A stretch of 64,000 nt of DNA from Mesobacillus jeotgali (GCF_031759225.1 NZ_CP134494.1:3222501-3286500), one strand, 5' to 3'. Shown: positions 28,060 to 37,562, counted from the stretch's first letter. The notes: generated from the sequence alone by a model not told the origin. Program-made: numbers and translations.

Positions 28060-28088
28060 CAAAAAAAGTTGCCCTGAACGGACAACTG
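28060..28088 (-). terminator. Intrinsic terminator after dgkA
   Basis: On the minus strand GTTGTCC pairs with GGGCAAC (plus an A-T pair) around a five-base loop, followed by seven T residues. Confidence 0.85.
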
Positions 28089-28089
28089 G

Positions 28090-28479
28090 CTAAAACCATG
28101 CTAATAATCTTGGCAGAAAAATAATGAATCCGATGATGACACTGGAAATCGCAAAAACCAGGACGGCACCAGCGGCAATATCTTTTGCCTGCTTGGCTAG
28201 CGGGTGGTATTCTTTCGTGTACATATCTACGGTTCTTTCAATTGCCGTATTCATCATTTCCATCGAAATCATTCCGCCAATGGATAAAATAATGGCAATC
28301 CATTCGTACTTGCTGATGGAAAAAACAAACCCAGATAAAATGACAAAAACGGAAATAGCTATATGGATTTTGACATTTCGCTCCTTCACTGCAGCTGCCG
28401 CAATTCCCTCGAAACCGAATTTGAAAGAGGAAGCAAGTGTATGCTTCCTCTTTTTATCAGCGGCCAAGTCCAAACCCAT
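28090..28479 (-). CDS. dgkA: Diacylglycerol kinase/undecaprenol kinase, DgkA family
   Basis: A small three-helix membrane kinase. The motif [15 protein letters not shown] carries the conserved Glu-Asn-Thr-Ala-Ile-Glu of the family, and [13 protein letters not shown] is the following helix. In Bacillus the enzyme phosphorylates undecaprenol. The frame is open to 28527, but that part lies within ybeY. ATG 28479 gives 129 residues, close to the family length. A nearby TTG (28467) is also possible. The start overlaps the ybeY end by about 20 bases, implying coupling. Confidence 0.85.
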   Translation of the reverse strand: MGLDLAADKKRKHTLASSFKFGFEGIAAAAVKERNVKIHIAISVFVILSGFVFSISKYEWIAIILSIGGMISMEMMNTAIERTVDMYTKEYHPLAKQAKDIAAGAVLVFAISSVIIGFIIFLPRLLAWF

Positions 28480-28927
28480 CCAGAATTTCTTTTTGTCTGT
28501 CGAACATCTGTTTTTCATCCTGTTCATTCATATGGTCATAGCCTAATAAATGCAGGAGCCCATGTACCGCAAGGAATCCAAGCTCCCTCATGAAGGAATG
28601 GTTATACTCTTCTGCCTGTTCCCTTGCTTTTGGAATTGAAATAATGATGTCACCAAGGATCCTAGGAATATCCTCTCCCACAATCTCCAATTCCCCTTCA
28701 CCCATTTCCTCGAGAGCAAAAGAAATGACATCTGTCGGACGATCCTTGTCACGATATTCACGATTTATTTCCTGAATTCTTTCATTCGATACGAATGTAA
28801 TGGAAAGTTCACTGCCATCCTGGACATTCTCCTGACTTGCCGCATAGTTCAACAATTTTTCTATTTCATTTATTTCGTGATCTGATAATTCATTTACTTC
28901 ATCCAAAAAATCGATTTCTAAACTCAT
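28457..28927 (-). CDS. ybeY: Endoribonuclease YbeY (16S rRNA maturation)
   Basis: A 156-residue zinc metalloprotein. It has the signature [11 protein letters not shown] (HxxxHxxxxxH; around residues 120-130) and the upstream [11 protein letters not shown] block. The family acts in 16S rRNA 3'-end processing and ribosome quality control. It overlaps pgpH by four bases and dgkA by about 20, forming a tight pgpH-ybeY-dgkA unit. Confidence 0.94.
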   Translation of the reverse strand: MSLEIDFLDEVNELSDHEINEIEKLLNYAASQENVQDGSELSITFVSNERIQEINREYRDKDRPTDVISFALEEMGEGELEIVGEDIPRILGDIIISIPKAREQAEEYNHSFMRELGFLAVHGLLHLLGYDHMNEQDEKQMFDRQKEILDGFGLGR

Positions 28928-31107
28928 GCCTGCTTCACCTTCTGCTTATTCATTTCTGGATATTCAATTCTCGAATGGAAGATTCCCTTTAGTGTTTCAC
29001 AAAGTGTCTCAGCGACGGTATCCAGTTCCTTCAAAGTGATATCACATTCACCCAGCTGGCCATCCTGCAGCCGGTCCCCAATAATATTATGCACTAGCGT
29101 TTCAATCTGCTCATGTGTCGGGTGCGCCATCGATCTCACGGCAGCCTCAACACTATCCGCAATCCCGATGACCGCAGACTCTTTTGTTTGCGGCTTGGGC
29201 CCTGGATAACGGAAATCCTCTTCTTTTACCTCATGCCCGCCTTGCTTTGCCTTATGATAAAAGAATTTTAATAATGTTGTACCGTGGTGCTGTTCTGCGA
29301 TATCAATGATCTCTTTAGGCATCCGGTGCTTTCGCAGCATCTCAGCTCCGTCGGTAGCATGGGCGATTATAATGTTTTTGCTTGTCAACGCCGGCAATTT
29401 GTCGTGTGGATTATCCATATTAATCTGGTTTTCAATAAAGAATTGCGGGCGTTTCGTTTTCCCGATGTCATGATAATAGCATCCTACCCTTGCCAGAAGC
29501 CCATTAGCTCCGATCGCTTCACACGCCGCCTCGGATAAATTAGCCACCATTACACTGTGATGATAAGTACCTGGAGCTTCTGTGAGAATTTTTCTTAAAA
29601 GCGGGTGGTTTGGATTGGAAAGTTCAATCAGCCTTAATGTTGATAAAATGCCAAATCCTGCTTCGAAAAATGGCAGCAAACCGATTGTCAATACAGCTGA
29701 AACAATTCCGGACACAAATGCAGCAATAAAATAAAAACCGTATTCCAGACCAGAATACTGGCTGTTCCTTAAAAACAGAATTGAAATGATCACAACCAGG
29801 TTAACCAGAGATACAAAAATCCCCGCCTGCAGGATTTTTGAACGGCGATTCTGTTTTTGCAGGAATAAAATGGCTGCCAGACCGCTGATCAAAATATAAA
29901 TCCCGATGGTAACATTCAGCGTTCCAGTTATTCCTTCATTAAAGATGATCGACCCTGTAACAGCCAGGATAGCCATTTGAAACAACGCCAGTCTTTCATT
30001 GATCAGCATCTTGATCAGCATTGCTCCCATTGCCGCCGGGAAAAGATAGCCAATCTCCGAGTATTCAAATTCATCGAAAAGGCTGACCAGCTTCATCAAC
30101 AAAATCGAGGTAATGAATATGATGCTGAAAATCAAAAGATTCTTCTGCTTTTTATCCCCGTTTTCCATTTCGTTAAAGATGACAAACAAGGAAAAAAGGA
30201 TCAAAGCTACAAGCATAGCTAGCCCGATGAAAGGCTTATAGGAGTTCTCACTTTCTAACAGGCCCACTAGCTGAAGCTTTTTATAGACATCCCTGCTGAT
30301 GAGCTGCCCTTCGTCGACAAGAATTTGCCCTTCGAGGATCCTGACAGGTTCAACACTGTCCATAGCCTGCTGGCGCTGGTCCTCGGTTGCTTCTGGATCG
30401 TAGAACTCATTCTGGACGACTGCATAGCGTCCGAGCTCAATAACAGCTTTCTTTAAACTGCTGCTTAAACTTGTATACTTCAATTCTTCCTCAACATTTA
30501 ACTTCGCATTCTCCACCTCATCAGCGGGAACGCTGTGCTTCATCGTATTATTAATCGCCGTAACCGTAAGGTCCTTGGCAACCAGCAATTCTTCCTTCGG
30601 TGCTTGAAGCAAAGCAATGAAAACTTCGTCTGATAAGCTTTTAGTTTCATTCTCGGTCAACTTCGTTTTTAACATTGCCAGTTTTTCTTCATTCGAAGGA
30701 CCTTCAGGAGCAGGAGCATCTTCCACATCCGCTTCTTCAGCTGTTTTCTTCTTCTGGTCGATCTCTTCCTGCACTTCATTATTGACTTCTGAAACCGAAC
30801 CGAAAATGGAAGTGACTAAATCAACCCTGTTCTGAGCATATTCACTTTTGACTCTGTAAACATCATTGACTTTCTCGACAGCTTCCCTGCGGTTCGCTTC
30901 CGTGCTTTCCTTATCCTCAATAGTGATAGGCGACCGGATGGTTTTCTCCGCCACAGAGAATAACTCCAAATTAAGCTTTTCAGGTTTTACATTGCTATAC
31001 ATCGTTGAATACATCACAATACCAATCAGCAAAAATAACAAAACCCGGAAAATCTTTATATTCAACAAATTCAATATGGCAGTTAACTGGACCTGCAGCT
31101 TTTCCAT
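28924..31107 (-). CDS. pgpH: Membrane cyclic-di-AMP phosphodiesterase PgpH (7TM-HD)
   Basis: A 727-residue protein. One N-terminal membrane helix (about 18-36) is followed by an extracytoplasmic 7TMR-HDED domain (about 40-280, with an Ala/Glu-rich insert near 115-135). Then come seven membrane helices (about 285-475) and a cytoplasmic HD domain with [24 protein letters not shown] and AEQHHGTT metal ligands. The family hydrolyses c-di-AMP. The start ATG follows AGGAGGG. It is first gene of the unit with ybeY and dgkA. A family-B repeat begins 18 bases upstream of its start codon, so its promoter region has been altered. Confidence 0.94.
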   Translation of the reverse strand: MEKLQVQLTAILNLLNIKIFRVLLFLLIGIVMYSTMYSNVKPEKLNLELFSVAEKTIRSPITIEDKESTEANRREAVEKVNDVYRVKSEYAQNRVDLVTSIFGSVSEVNNEVQEEIDQKKKTAEEADVEDAPAPEGPSNEEKLAMLKTKLTENETKSLSDEVFIALLQAPKEELLVAKDLTVTAINNTMKHSVPADEVENAKLNVEEELKYTSLSSSLKKAVIELGRYAVVQNEFYDPEATEDQRQQAMDSVEPVRILEGQILVDEGQLISRDVYKKLQLVGLLESENSYKPFIGLAMLVALILFSLFVIFNEMENGDKKQKNLLIFSIIFITSILLMKLVSLFDEFEYSEIGYLFPAAMGAMLIKMLINERLALFQMAILAVTGSIIFNEGITGTLNVTIGIYILISGLAAILFLQKQNRRSKILQAGIFVSLVNLVVIISILFLRNSQYSGLEYGFYFIAAFVSGIVSAVLTIGLLPFFEAGFGILSTLRLIELSNPNHPLLRKILTEAPGTYHHSVMVANLSEAACEAIGANGLLARVGCYYHDIGKTKRPQFFIENQINMDNPHDKLPALTSKNIIIAHATDGAEMLRKHRMPKEIIDIAEQHHGTTLLKFFYHKAKQGGHEVKEEDFRYPGPKPQTKESAVIGIADSVEAAVRSMAHPTHEQIETLVHNIIGDRLQDGQLGECDITLKELDTVAETLCETLKGIFHSRIEYPEMNKQKVKQA

Positions 31108-31124
31108 TTACAGCCCTCCTATAA

Positions 31125-31363
31125 GAAAAGCGTAAGCGCCTTGACCAGACCCGACAAGCGCTGGAGGGCCTGACAGTGAAGTCGTTCTTTGACTTCATTA
31201 ACAGGACCGAAATCGAAATGTGTAGCCGACTGCCCAGAAACGCAGAAACTGGAGACTCCGACAAAGAAGCGCTTTTGGCTTCTGCCGGCGGAGTTGAAGT
31301 TTCGGAGTTTCTAGGAGGCGAAACTAGACAAGCGACTCGAGGGGCTAGGCGCTGGAGCTAGAC
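31125..31363 (+). repeat. Intergenic repeat family B, copy 1 (about 240 bp)
   Basis: It begins GAAAAGCGTAAGCGCCTTGA and ends in GGGGCTAGGCGCTGGAGCTAGAC-type sequence. The two ends are imperfectly complementary (AGCGCCTTG and its partner near GGCGCT), and inner arms also pair (GAAACT...AGTTTC, GAAGTCG...CGACTTC type). Shortened relatives occur at 31397-31434 and 41510-41575. It contains an open frame of 61 codons without a ribosome-binding site, which is judged spurious. Confidence 0.8.
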
Positions 31364-31396
31364 ACTAGTCTTAGTTCAAAAGTTTATACAATTATA

Positions 31397-31434
31397 AAGC
31401 GAAAAGCGCAAGCGCCTTGGGCAGCCCCGACAAA
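31397..31434 (+). repeat. Intergenic repeat family B, copy 2 (5'-end fragment)
   Basis: GCGAAAAGCGCAAGCGCCTT followed by GGGCAGCCCCGACAAACG repeats the left end of copy 1, then the similarity stops. It lies 34 bases after copy 1, in the same orientation. Confidence 0.75.
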
Positions 31435-31648
31435 CGAGGACATTCCTTGACCTTACCTAGACACTTCTCAATGCGAAATATAGACTTTCTAAAATAGTTA
31501 TTGTCAAAAAAATTGGAACAAGTTTGAGAATAACTGGGAAATATACTAACTTTATGTTCCATCATATCAGTTTTCCCGGGAATTTTCACCACTATTTGAG
31601 ATTACGTCTGTCAATATCAGTTCTCAAACAGTTTCATCCACAATAATA

Positions 31649-31683
31649 GCAAAAGTCCGCCCTCGTTTTATCAAGAGCGGACT
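31649..31683 (-). terminator. Intrinsic terminator after phoH
   Basis: On the minus strand AGTCCGCTCTTG pairs with CGAGGGCGGACT around a six-base loop, followed by TTTGC. The stretch 31440-31648 beyond it contains no recognisable gene. Confidence 0.75.
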
Positions 31684-31690
31684 GAGTTGT

Positions 31691-32650
31691 TTATTCGTTT
31701 TTACCATATGCCTCGATGATCTTGCCGACAAGTGGATGTCGTACTACATCAGCCTGTTCAAGATGAACAAAGGAAATTCCAGAGACATTCATCAGCACTT
31801 TTTCTGCTTCAACCAGACCTGATTTAGCACCCTTTGGCAAATCAATCTGTGAGGTATCCCCAGTAATGATCATTTTAGACCCAAATCCCAATCGAGTCAA
31901 AAACATCTTCATCTGGGCTTGAGTCGTATTCTGCGCCTCGTCCAGGATCACAAATGCATCATCAAGTGTTCGGCCTCTCATATAGGCAAGGGGTGCAATT
32001 TCAATTGTCCCTCTTTCTATCAAGCGCAATGTGTGTTCCGTACCAAGAATATCGTGAAGGGCATCATATAATGGGCGAAGATATGGGTCCACCTTCTCCT
32101 TTAAGTCTCCAGGAAGGAATCCAAGGCTTTCTCCTGCTTCTACTGCCGGTCTGGTCAGGATGATTTTGGACACTGAACCATTTTTAAGTGCTGTGACTGC
32201 CATTACCACCGCTAGATACGTCTTACCAGTACCAGCTGGGCCAATGCCAAAGACCAAATCGCGGCTTTTGATCGCATTCACGTAATGCCTTTGGCCAAGA
32301 GTCTTGACCCTGATCGATTTACCCTTAACATTCTTACTGATTTCTTCATCATATAAATCCCTGAAATATTCCAGGGTACCCTTTTCAGCCATTTGAATCG
32401 CGTATACAGTTTCTCTCTGGCTGATACTGATCCCTTTGCGGATGACAGCAAGCAGATTATCCAAAACATCCTGAGCCATCTCCACCTTGTCCTCAGGTCC
32501 GGAGATGCCTACTGATTCTCCCCTGGTCACAATCGAGACACCTAGTTCCTGTTCAATCAGTTTAAGGTTCATATCTGCATTGCCAAATAATGATATGGCT
32601 TCAGTTGGGTTCGCCAGTTGTATTTCCATCGTTTTTAAGTCTTCTGTCAT
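31691..32650 (-). CDS. phoH: PhoH family ATPase (YbeZ-like)
   Basis: A 319-residue protein with a KH-like N-terminal region (residues 1-110) and a PhoH P-loop domain: Walker A GPAGTGKTYLA, Walker B FVILDEAQNTT, and sensor ITGDTSQIDLP. Family members are linked to RNA metabolism and to YbeY. Here ybeY lies only 2.8 kb downstream on the same strand. The ATG 32650 has AAGGAG nearby, and places the start 50 bases inside the yqfD frame. The alternative ATG at 32629 has no ribosome-binding site. Confidence 0.93.
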   Translation of the reverse strand: MTEDLKTMEIQLANPTEAISLFGNADMNLKLIEQELGVSIVTRGESVGISGPEDKVEMAQDVLDNLLAVIRKGISISQRETVYAIQMAEKGTLEYFRDLYDEEISKNVKGKSIRVKTLGQRHYVNAIKSRDLVFGIGPAGTGKTYLAVVMAVTALKNGSVSKIILTRPAVEAGESLGFLPGDLKEKVDPYLRPLYDALHDILGTEHTLRLIERGTIEIAPLAYMRGRTLDDAFVILDEAQNTTQAQMKMFLTRLGFGSKMIITGDTSQIDLPKGAKSGLVEAEKVLMNVSGISFVHLEQADVVRHPLVGKIIEAYGKNE

Positions 32651-33839
32651 TCTCAGTCTCCTTGATAATTGGTTGTCCTACTGCTATATCTTCAATGATC
32701 GTAAAATGTGTTGTTAGCTTTACTTTATCATTCTCAATTGACTGATGTAAAATTTTTTCCCCTTTAATGATAGCATTTTCAGGAAGGTAGTTTTTTATAT
32801 CCTTTCTCGCTAAATCTTTTGCACTTTCGATTGCTTCTTTCCTCGAATAGACGCGTGTCACCTGCTCCCGCTCCCTGAGGGTCTTTTTTTCAACCTTTAT
32901 AGGGAGTTCCCACTTGAAAAATTTCACTGGCTGTTCATTCACTTCTGTTTCATATTCACTGAACTCAGGTTTTCCGAATCCCCATAAAGGCAAACCTTTG
33001 CCAGCCACGATAAGCGAATATTTCTTTTTTTCATTACCGTTATAAACCTGAAACGTGCTCTTCAACGGCAATTCCACCTTGGTTGTATACCATGTCTCAC
33101 CAAGAATTTTGCCTTCGGCCGCAACTACTTTCAAATCATCCTCTTTCCCATAGAGACCGGAAACAAGAAGCTGTCCAGGCATAACATAATCATTCACTTC
33201 AACAACTGGTTCCCCTTTTTCGACGAAGATCTTGTAGATGGCTGCCTTACGTTTTGCTACCAGGTGCCTTGGTCCTGCGACTTCTGCTTTTTTCGGCTCA
33301 CTCTTTTCTACCGCCTGAAAATGGTAGGTCGTCCCTTTCAGCTCCACACCAATCCACGTAAGGGCCCCTACTTTATCTGTGAGCTCCTTCTGGATGCTCT
33401 CCACACTATCTAGGGAAAACTGCAATTTGCCGACGCCAATCCCCATCCTGTCCAGTTCCTTGCGAATCTGGTGTTCTGTCGCGGGGCTCGCTCCTTTTAT
33501 CTCAATGCCCCAAACCATGTTGGACAGAAGTATCATTAAAGCTAAAAATAAGAATGCCCCGGCCAAAAAACCACTGTTTGTCCATAATTTCTTTAAAAAG
33601 AAAGGGCCCCCTGCCCTTTCTAAAAACCTGATTTTACAGTTGCTGTCCCTTGCCGGTATCCTGAGTTTTTTCACATCCTGAAGATTGACATAAAAGGTGA
33701 CAGCCTCTGATCCATGTTTTTTTACATTCCATATCGAAACACCATTTCGTGTCAGCTGATTCAAGAATCTTTCTATGCCCTTTCCGGTCAATTTCACTTT
33801 TACTGTGCCAGAAAAGCTATGAATCCATTGGTTTTTCAT
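32601..33839 (-). CDS. yqfD: Sporulation protein YqfD
   Basis: A 412-residue protein of the YqfD family. The soluble N-terminus (about 1-85) is followed by one membrane helix (FLAGAFLFLALMILLSNMVWG, about residues 90-110) and a large C-terminal domain on the far side of the membrane (ending near VGQPIIKETENDRR). B. subtilis yqfC-yqfD is under sigma-E control in the mother cell. ATG 33839 follows GAGGGGGAG at good spacing. It is adjacent to yqfC (15 bases) and overlaps phoH by 50 bases, so sporulation and housekeeping genes are interlocked here. Confidence 0.9.
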   Translation of the reverse strand: MKNQWIHSFSGTVKVKLTGKGIERFLNQLTRNGVSIWNVKKHGSEAVTFYVNLQDVKKLRIPARDSNCKIRFLERAGGPFFLKKLWTNSGFLAGAFLFLALMILLSNMVWGIEIKGASPATEHQIRKELDRMGIGVGKLQFSLDSVESIQKELTDKVGALTWIGVELKGTTYHFQAVEKSEPKKAEVAGPRHLVAKRKAAIYKIFVEKGEPVVEVNDYVMPGQLLVSGLYGKEDDLKVVAAEGKILGETWYTTKVELPLKSTFQVYNGNEKKKYSLIVAGKGLPLWGFGKPEFSEYETEVNEQPVKFFKWELPIKVEKKTLREREQVTRVYSRKEAIESAKDLARKDIKNYLPENAIIKGEKILHQSIENDKVKLTTHFTIIEDIAVGQPIIKETENDRRLKNDGNTTGEPN

Positions 33840-33854
33840 TGTGCTCCCCCTCAA

Positions 33855-34139
33855 TCAATCATTTATATAAATAACCTGATCTATTTTCCCTTCGAGCAAG
33901 ATTTCCTCAGGCAATATTGTCTTGATCACAAATGCTTTTCCCTTGACGAGAAGCTGGCCCCCTTTGATCATCAAGCGCACCTCTCCATCCGAAAACGCAA
34001 GCAGACCCCGGTGATTCTCTATATAAATATGGACTTGCCCAATCATCGTGATTCTAGGGAGATCCATCATGACATCTTGAGGAAGATCCATCTTTTGTGT
34101 CATCCATTTGCGTACATACTGGCCCCATTTTTTTGCCAT
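33855..34139 (-). CDS. yqfC: Sporulation protein YqfC (YabP family)
   Basis: A 94-residue protein of the YabP/YqfC family, recognised by the beta-rich core (LPRITMIGQVHIYIENHRGLL in part, then GEVRLMIKGGQLLVKGKAFVI). In B. subtilis it is made in the mother cell with YqfD. Exact role is unclear. Its ribosome-binding site (AAAGGGGG, 34158-34151) is 11 bases from the ATG and is wholly enclosed in a terminator-like hairpin (34147-34190). Confidence 0.9.
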   Translation of the reverse strand: MAKKWGQYVRKWMTQKMDLPQDVMMDLPRITMIGQVHIYIENHRGLLAFSDGEVRLMIKGGQLLVKGKAFVIKTILPEEILLEGKIDQVIYIND

Positions 34140-34190
34140 AAAAAAAAGAACCCCCTTTCATCTCATATGTATGAGAAAAAAGGAGGTTCT
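34140..34190 (-). terminator. Terminator-like hairpin enclosing the yqfC ribosome-binding site
   Basis: On the minus strand the arms (34190-34171 and 34166-34147) can pair at 17 of 20 positions. The outer part is AGAACC with GGTTCT and the loop lies around ACAT. The 3' arm contains AAAGGGGG, the yqfC ribosome-binding site. Eight T residues follow, running straight into the ATG. It looks like the terminator of the nfeD-floA-yqfB operon fused with the yqfC translation start. Confidence 0.75.
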
Positions 34191-34255
34191 AGCACCATTT
34201 TTAACTTTATGGATATGCATTCTTACAAAACAAGAGCAGGAGGGCGAATCTTTGC

Positions 34256-34828
34256 CTAATTTCTCCTTAAAGGCTTGTATGGCCTTTTTGCCCTTGGTTT
34301 CCCCAGGACTTCGGCCCATACTATACCCTCTACCAGGGTATCTTTGTCTGGCTGGAGGATCCCTTCATGTTCTTGTTGTTCTCTCTTTTGCTTCAATCTG
34401 CCCGATGATTCACCAGCAGACATCCTGCCTTTACTTGATCTCTCTTTATTGGTAAGAGCCTCTGCCTGTAGCTTTCTCTCTAGATAAACCTGCTGGAGAT
34501 CATTCATGATTTCAACACCAGTTTCACCAGAATTGCGCTTTGCAGATTCCCGGCTTTGCTCTGTTTCCCTGTGAGGATCCTGACGAGGATCATAATCCTT
34601 TTCGATTGCAGGAGCAGGCTCAACCCTTGCCTCTGCCGGCTGCCTCCTGGCAGGAGCAGGAGCTGGCTGCCTCAATGGTCCAGGGTGCTGCATTGGACCA
34701 GGAGGCCTCACAGGTCGGCGCTGTGGCCCTTTGCCATCGTCCTTCTTTTGATTGAACAGACTGGAGATTACGCCGATTAGAACAAACAGGGCTATTGGGT
34801 TACTCAATATTTCAAATAAAAATTCCAT
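34256..34828 (-). CDS. Membrane-anchored Pro/Arg-rich protein in the floA operon (YqfB position)
   Basis: A 190-residue protein. A single N-terminal membrane segment (LSNPIALFVLIGVISSLF) is followed by a Pro/Arg/Gln-rich linker (about 30-75) and a charged, probably helical tail (about 100-190). The tail contains IMNDLQQVYLERKLQAEAL and ends TLVEGIVWAEVLGKPRAKRPY. It lies where B. subtilis has yqfB (74 residues), 34 bases after floA, presumably in the same sigma-W-controlled operon. It is much longer than YqfB, so homology is not certain. It could be a partner or scaffold of FloA microdomains; that is inference from context. Confidence 0.6.
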   Translation of the reverse strand: MEFLFEILSNPIALFVLIGVISSLFNQKKDDGKGPQRRPVRPPGPMQHPGPLRQPAPAPARRQPAEARVEPAPAIEKDYDPRQDPHRETEQSRESAKRNSGETGVEIMNDLQQVYLERKLQAEALTNKERSSKGRMSAGESSGRLKQKREQQEHEGILQPDKDTLVEGIVWAEVLGKPRAKRPYKPLRRN

Positions 34829-34862
34829 CTGGAGCCCCCCTTTCTTTTACCGGGTTCTCGCA

Positions 34863-35858
34863 TCAATTATTATTTTTGTCATCTTTTTTATTGTTTGATA
34901 GCTTGCCAATGGAGCCTCTCATATCTGTGTCTGCTTCGATGTTCTGGATATTCATATAGTCCATTACACCAATATTGCCTTCACGCAGTGCTTCCGCCAT
35001 TGCCAATGGGACAGTTGCTTCGGCCTCGACGACCTTCGCTCTCATTTCCTCGACGCGCGCTTTCATTTCCTGTTCCTGAGCTACGGCCATAGCGCGGCGC
35101 TCTTCGGCTTTTGCCTGGGCAATCTTCTTGTCTGCTTCTGCCTGTTCTGTCTGAAGCTCTGCACCAATATTCTTGCCGATATCAACATCCGCAATATCAA
35201 TCGATAGAATTTCAAAAGCCGTACCTGCATCCAGTCCTTTGGAAAGAACTGTTTGCGAAATCATATCCGGATTTTCCAACACTTTTTTATGGTTGTCAGA
35301 AGAACCGATCGTCGATACGATCCCCTCGCCTACACGGGCCACGATTGTCTCTTCACCAGCACCCCCGACAAGGCGGTCGATGTTCGCTCTTACTGTAATC
35401 CTGGCTTTAGCCTTTACTTCGATTCCATCCATGGCCACACCAGCGATGAATGGTGTTTCAATTACCTTTGGATTTACACTCATTTGCACTGCTTCCAGTA
35501 CATCACGGCCAGCAAGGTCAATCGCTGCGGCTCTTTCGAATGAAAGCTCAATATTCGCACGGTGCGCTGCAATCAGGGCGTTTACTACCCTGTCAACATT
35601 ACCTCCTGCAAGATAGTGGCTTTCAAGCTGGTTCGTTGTCACATTCAAACCTGCCTTGTGCGCCTTGATCATCGGATTGATGACCCTGCTTGGAATAACC
35701 CTTCTCAACCTCATACCAATCAGCGTGAAAATGCTGACCCTGACACCTGCTGCTAATGCTGAAATCCATAGCATTACCGGTACGAATGTCAGTAAAACAC
35801 CAAGGAAAATGATCCCAAGTGCAATGGCAACTAAAACAAATGCTGTACCTGCTTCCAT
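34863..35858 (-). CDS. floA: Flotillin-like protein FloA
   Basis: A 331-residue bacterial flotillin organising membrane microdomains. An N-terminal hydrophobic hairpin (about 5-35) anchors it, followed by an SPFH/PHB-type domain (about 40-200). A Glu/Ala-rich helical region ([20 protein letters not shown] in part, about 235-295) is typical for flotillin oligomerisation. It lies downstream of nfeD with a 150-base gap, a pairing conserved in Bacillus (yqeZ-yqfA). Confidence 0.94.
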   Translation of the reverse strand: MEAGTAFVLVAIALGIIFLGVLLTFVPVMLWISALAAGVRVSIFTLIGMRLRRVIPSRVINPMIKAHKAGLNVTTNQLESHYLAGGNVDRVVNALIAAHRANIELSFERAAAIDLAGRDVLEAVQMSVNPKVIETPFIAGVAMDGIEVKAKARITVRANIDRLVGGAGEETIVARVGEGIVSTIGSSDNHKKVLENPDMISQTVLSKGLDAGTAFEILSIDIADVDIGKNIGAELQTEQAEADKKIAQAKAEERRAMAVAQEQEMKARVEEMRAKVVEAEATVPLAMAEALREGNIGVMDYMNIQNIEADTDMRGSIGKLSNNKKDDKNNN

Positions 35859-36011
35859 ATGAACTGCCTCCTAAATGATATTCCTCGGTCCTTGAATCTT
35901 CTACTTTCACTAGTTCAATTCAAAGACCTCTGGTTTTTATCTCTACTTGTTGCTTCATCGATTCGTTGCGGTAAGATTACCTCAATGAACAGAGTATAAT
36001 GAAAGAACAAA

Positions 36012-37331
36012 CTAGATATCTTCAATTTCTCTAACCACAATCCTCGAGCCTTCGGTTTTCACAATCCTGACTCTCTTCCCATTTGCTATAAAGCCACCCT
36101 CACTGACTGCATCTATGCGTTCATCCTCAACAATGATCGTTCCAGATGGCCTGAGGGGAGTCAATGTGATACCTTCGACACCTATCAATTCCAGGCGATT
36201 TTTATTTGATACATAACCTTTTTCAGTGCTTGTTGAATCTGTCAGTATGATTCTTTTGAAAAATTTCATCTTTTTTCCAAACACCCTTATCATCAGAATA
36301 GATAAAACGATGGACGCAGTCAATGCGATCAGTAATGATATCCCCATATGAATCACATTATCCGATGCCATAAAAAAGCTCGCGATGATAGCTAGTAAGC
36401 CAATAACTCCAGCTATTCCACCTGGTATGAAGAACTCAAGCAAGATGAGGCCAAGGCCAAGTACGAATAGTATCAATGTCTCAAAACCAGCGAGGCCAGC
36501 TACCATATGCCCGTAGAAGAATAATAGCAGTGCTGATAAACCTGCTATACCCGGCAGTCCAAATCCAGGAGAATACAGCTCCAGAACCAAACCAAGGCTT
36601 CCGACTGTCATCAGGATCGGAATCACAACAGGATGCGTGATGAATCTCGCCAGTTTTTCCGCGAACGTCTCATTCACATTCCTGATTTCGGCATCCTCAT
36701 AACCCAGTTTTCCCAATAACTCATTGAGGTTTTTAACCGTTCCTTCCGAATACCCGACTTCAAGTGCCTGATCTGCCGTAAGTGTCAGGAGCTTTCCTTT
36801 GCCTGCCCCTAGTTCCGGAAGATCGATGCTGTCATCAGCCATTGCCTGGGCATATATCGGATCCCTTCCACCTTCAACAGCTGCCGCCTTCATGGCAGCA
36901 AACCAGTATGACTCCGCTTTCTTTCCAGCAGTATTGCCTTGCTGGTCGATGATTGCAGCTGATCCCATTGTAGATCCGGGAACCATATAAATCTCATCGG
37001 TATTCAGGGAGATATAGGCACCTGCTGATAATGCCTGCTTATTGACGAAGGCCACAGTTTTCAAATCAGTGCCCGTCAGCAGCTTACCGATGCCTCCGGC
37101 TGCGTCTACCGCCCCGCCAGGTGTATTTACATCAAAAATGATTGCTTCCGCACCAGCCTCTTCCGCTTCCTCCACCGCTCTTTCCAGGAAGGCAAGCAGG
37201 CCCTTTTCGACTGTTTCTTCAATCGGCACCACATAGACTACTTTTTGATCAGCATCTGCAGTGAACGGATTGATCCAGCTGGCCAGTGACAAGAGGATGA
37301 TGATGCCCGCAATCACTGATTTTATATTCAA
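36012..37331 (-). CDS. nfeD: NfeD family membrane serine protease-like protein (YqeZ)
   Basis: A 439-residue protein in the long NfeD form. A signal peptide or anchor comes first, then a ClpP-class serine protease domain (about 30-220) with NTPGGAV and the Ser-containing QALSAGAYISLN. Several membrane helices follow (about 230-360), and a C-terminal OB-fold NfeD domain (LELIGVEGITLTPLRPSGTI in part). TTG 37331 is taken as start because GGAGGT lies six bases upstream. The operon nfeD-floA-yqfB has a sigma-W promoter, linking it to envelope stress. Confidence 0.9.
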   Translation of the reverse strand: MNIKSVIAGIIILLSLASWINPFTADADQKVVYVVPIEETVEKGLLAFLERAVEEAEEAGAEAIIFDVNTPGGAVDAAGGIGKLLTGTDLKTVAFVNKQALSAGAYISLNTDEIYMVPGSTMGSAAIIDQQGNTAGKKAESYWFAAMKAAAVEGGRDPIYAQAMADDSIDLPELGAGKGKLLTLTADQALEVGYSEGTVKNLNELLGKLGYEDAEIRNVNETFAEKLARFITHPVVIPILMTVGSLGLVLELYSPGFGLPGIAGLSALLLFFYGHMVAGLAGFETLILFVLGLGLILLEFFIPGGIAGVIGLLAIIASFFMASDNVIHMGISLLIALTASIVLSILMIRVFGKKMKFFKRIILTDSTSTEKGYVSNKNRLELIGVEGITLTPLRPSGTIIVEDERIDAVSEGGFIANGKRVRIVKTEGSRIVVREIEDI

Positions 37332-37371
37332 TTCGCCACCTCCATTCATTAAAATAAGGCCATAGTGGTAA

Positions 37372-37398
37372 TACGCAGTTGAACCACAAAAAGTTTCA
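37372..37398 (-). promoter_or_regulatory. Sigma-W promoter of nfeD-floA
   Basis: TGAAAC (37398-37393), 17 bases, CGTA (37375-37372) on the minus strand, 41 bases ahead of the TTG start. This is the sigma-W consensus pattern. B. subtilis yqeZ-yqfAB is a known sigma-W operon, so both sequence and homology agree. Confidence 0.85.
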
Positions 37399-37524
37399 TT
37401 GAATTTTTGCAGATTATGAAATTATTATTGAAGACTATTTCATGTTCACTTTTTTCAAATAACTATATGTATATAAATCAACATACCATAAAGCTTCGTG
37501 ACAGGACATCTTTTATTATGCGCT

Positions 37525-37556
37525 AAAAAGGCCGCAAGAATATCCTGCGGCCTTCG
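37525..37556 (-). terminator. Intrinsic terminator after yqeY
   Basis: On the minus strand AAGGCCGCAGGA pairs with TCTTGCGGCCTT (one mismatch region) and TTTTTAGC follows. The roughly 125 bases beyond, up to the sigma-W promoter, show no gene. Confidence 0.85.
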
Positions 37557-37562
37557 AGCTTT

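Noticed and set aside
28480..28527. Longer DgkA starting at 28527
   Set aside because: The extra codons lie inside ybeY and encode a polar stretch not typical of DgkA. The shorter start fits the family length.
31176..31361. 61-codon open frame in the spacer upstream of pgpH
   Set aside because: It consists entirely of family-B repeat sequence and lacks a ribosome-binding site.
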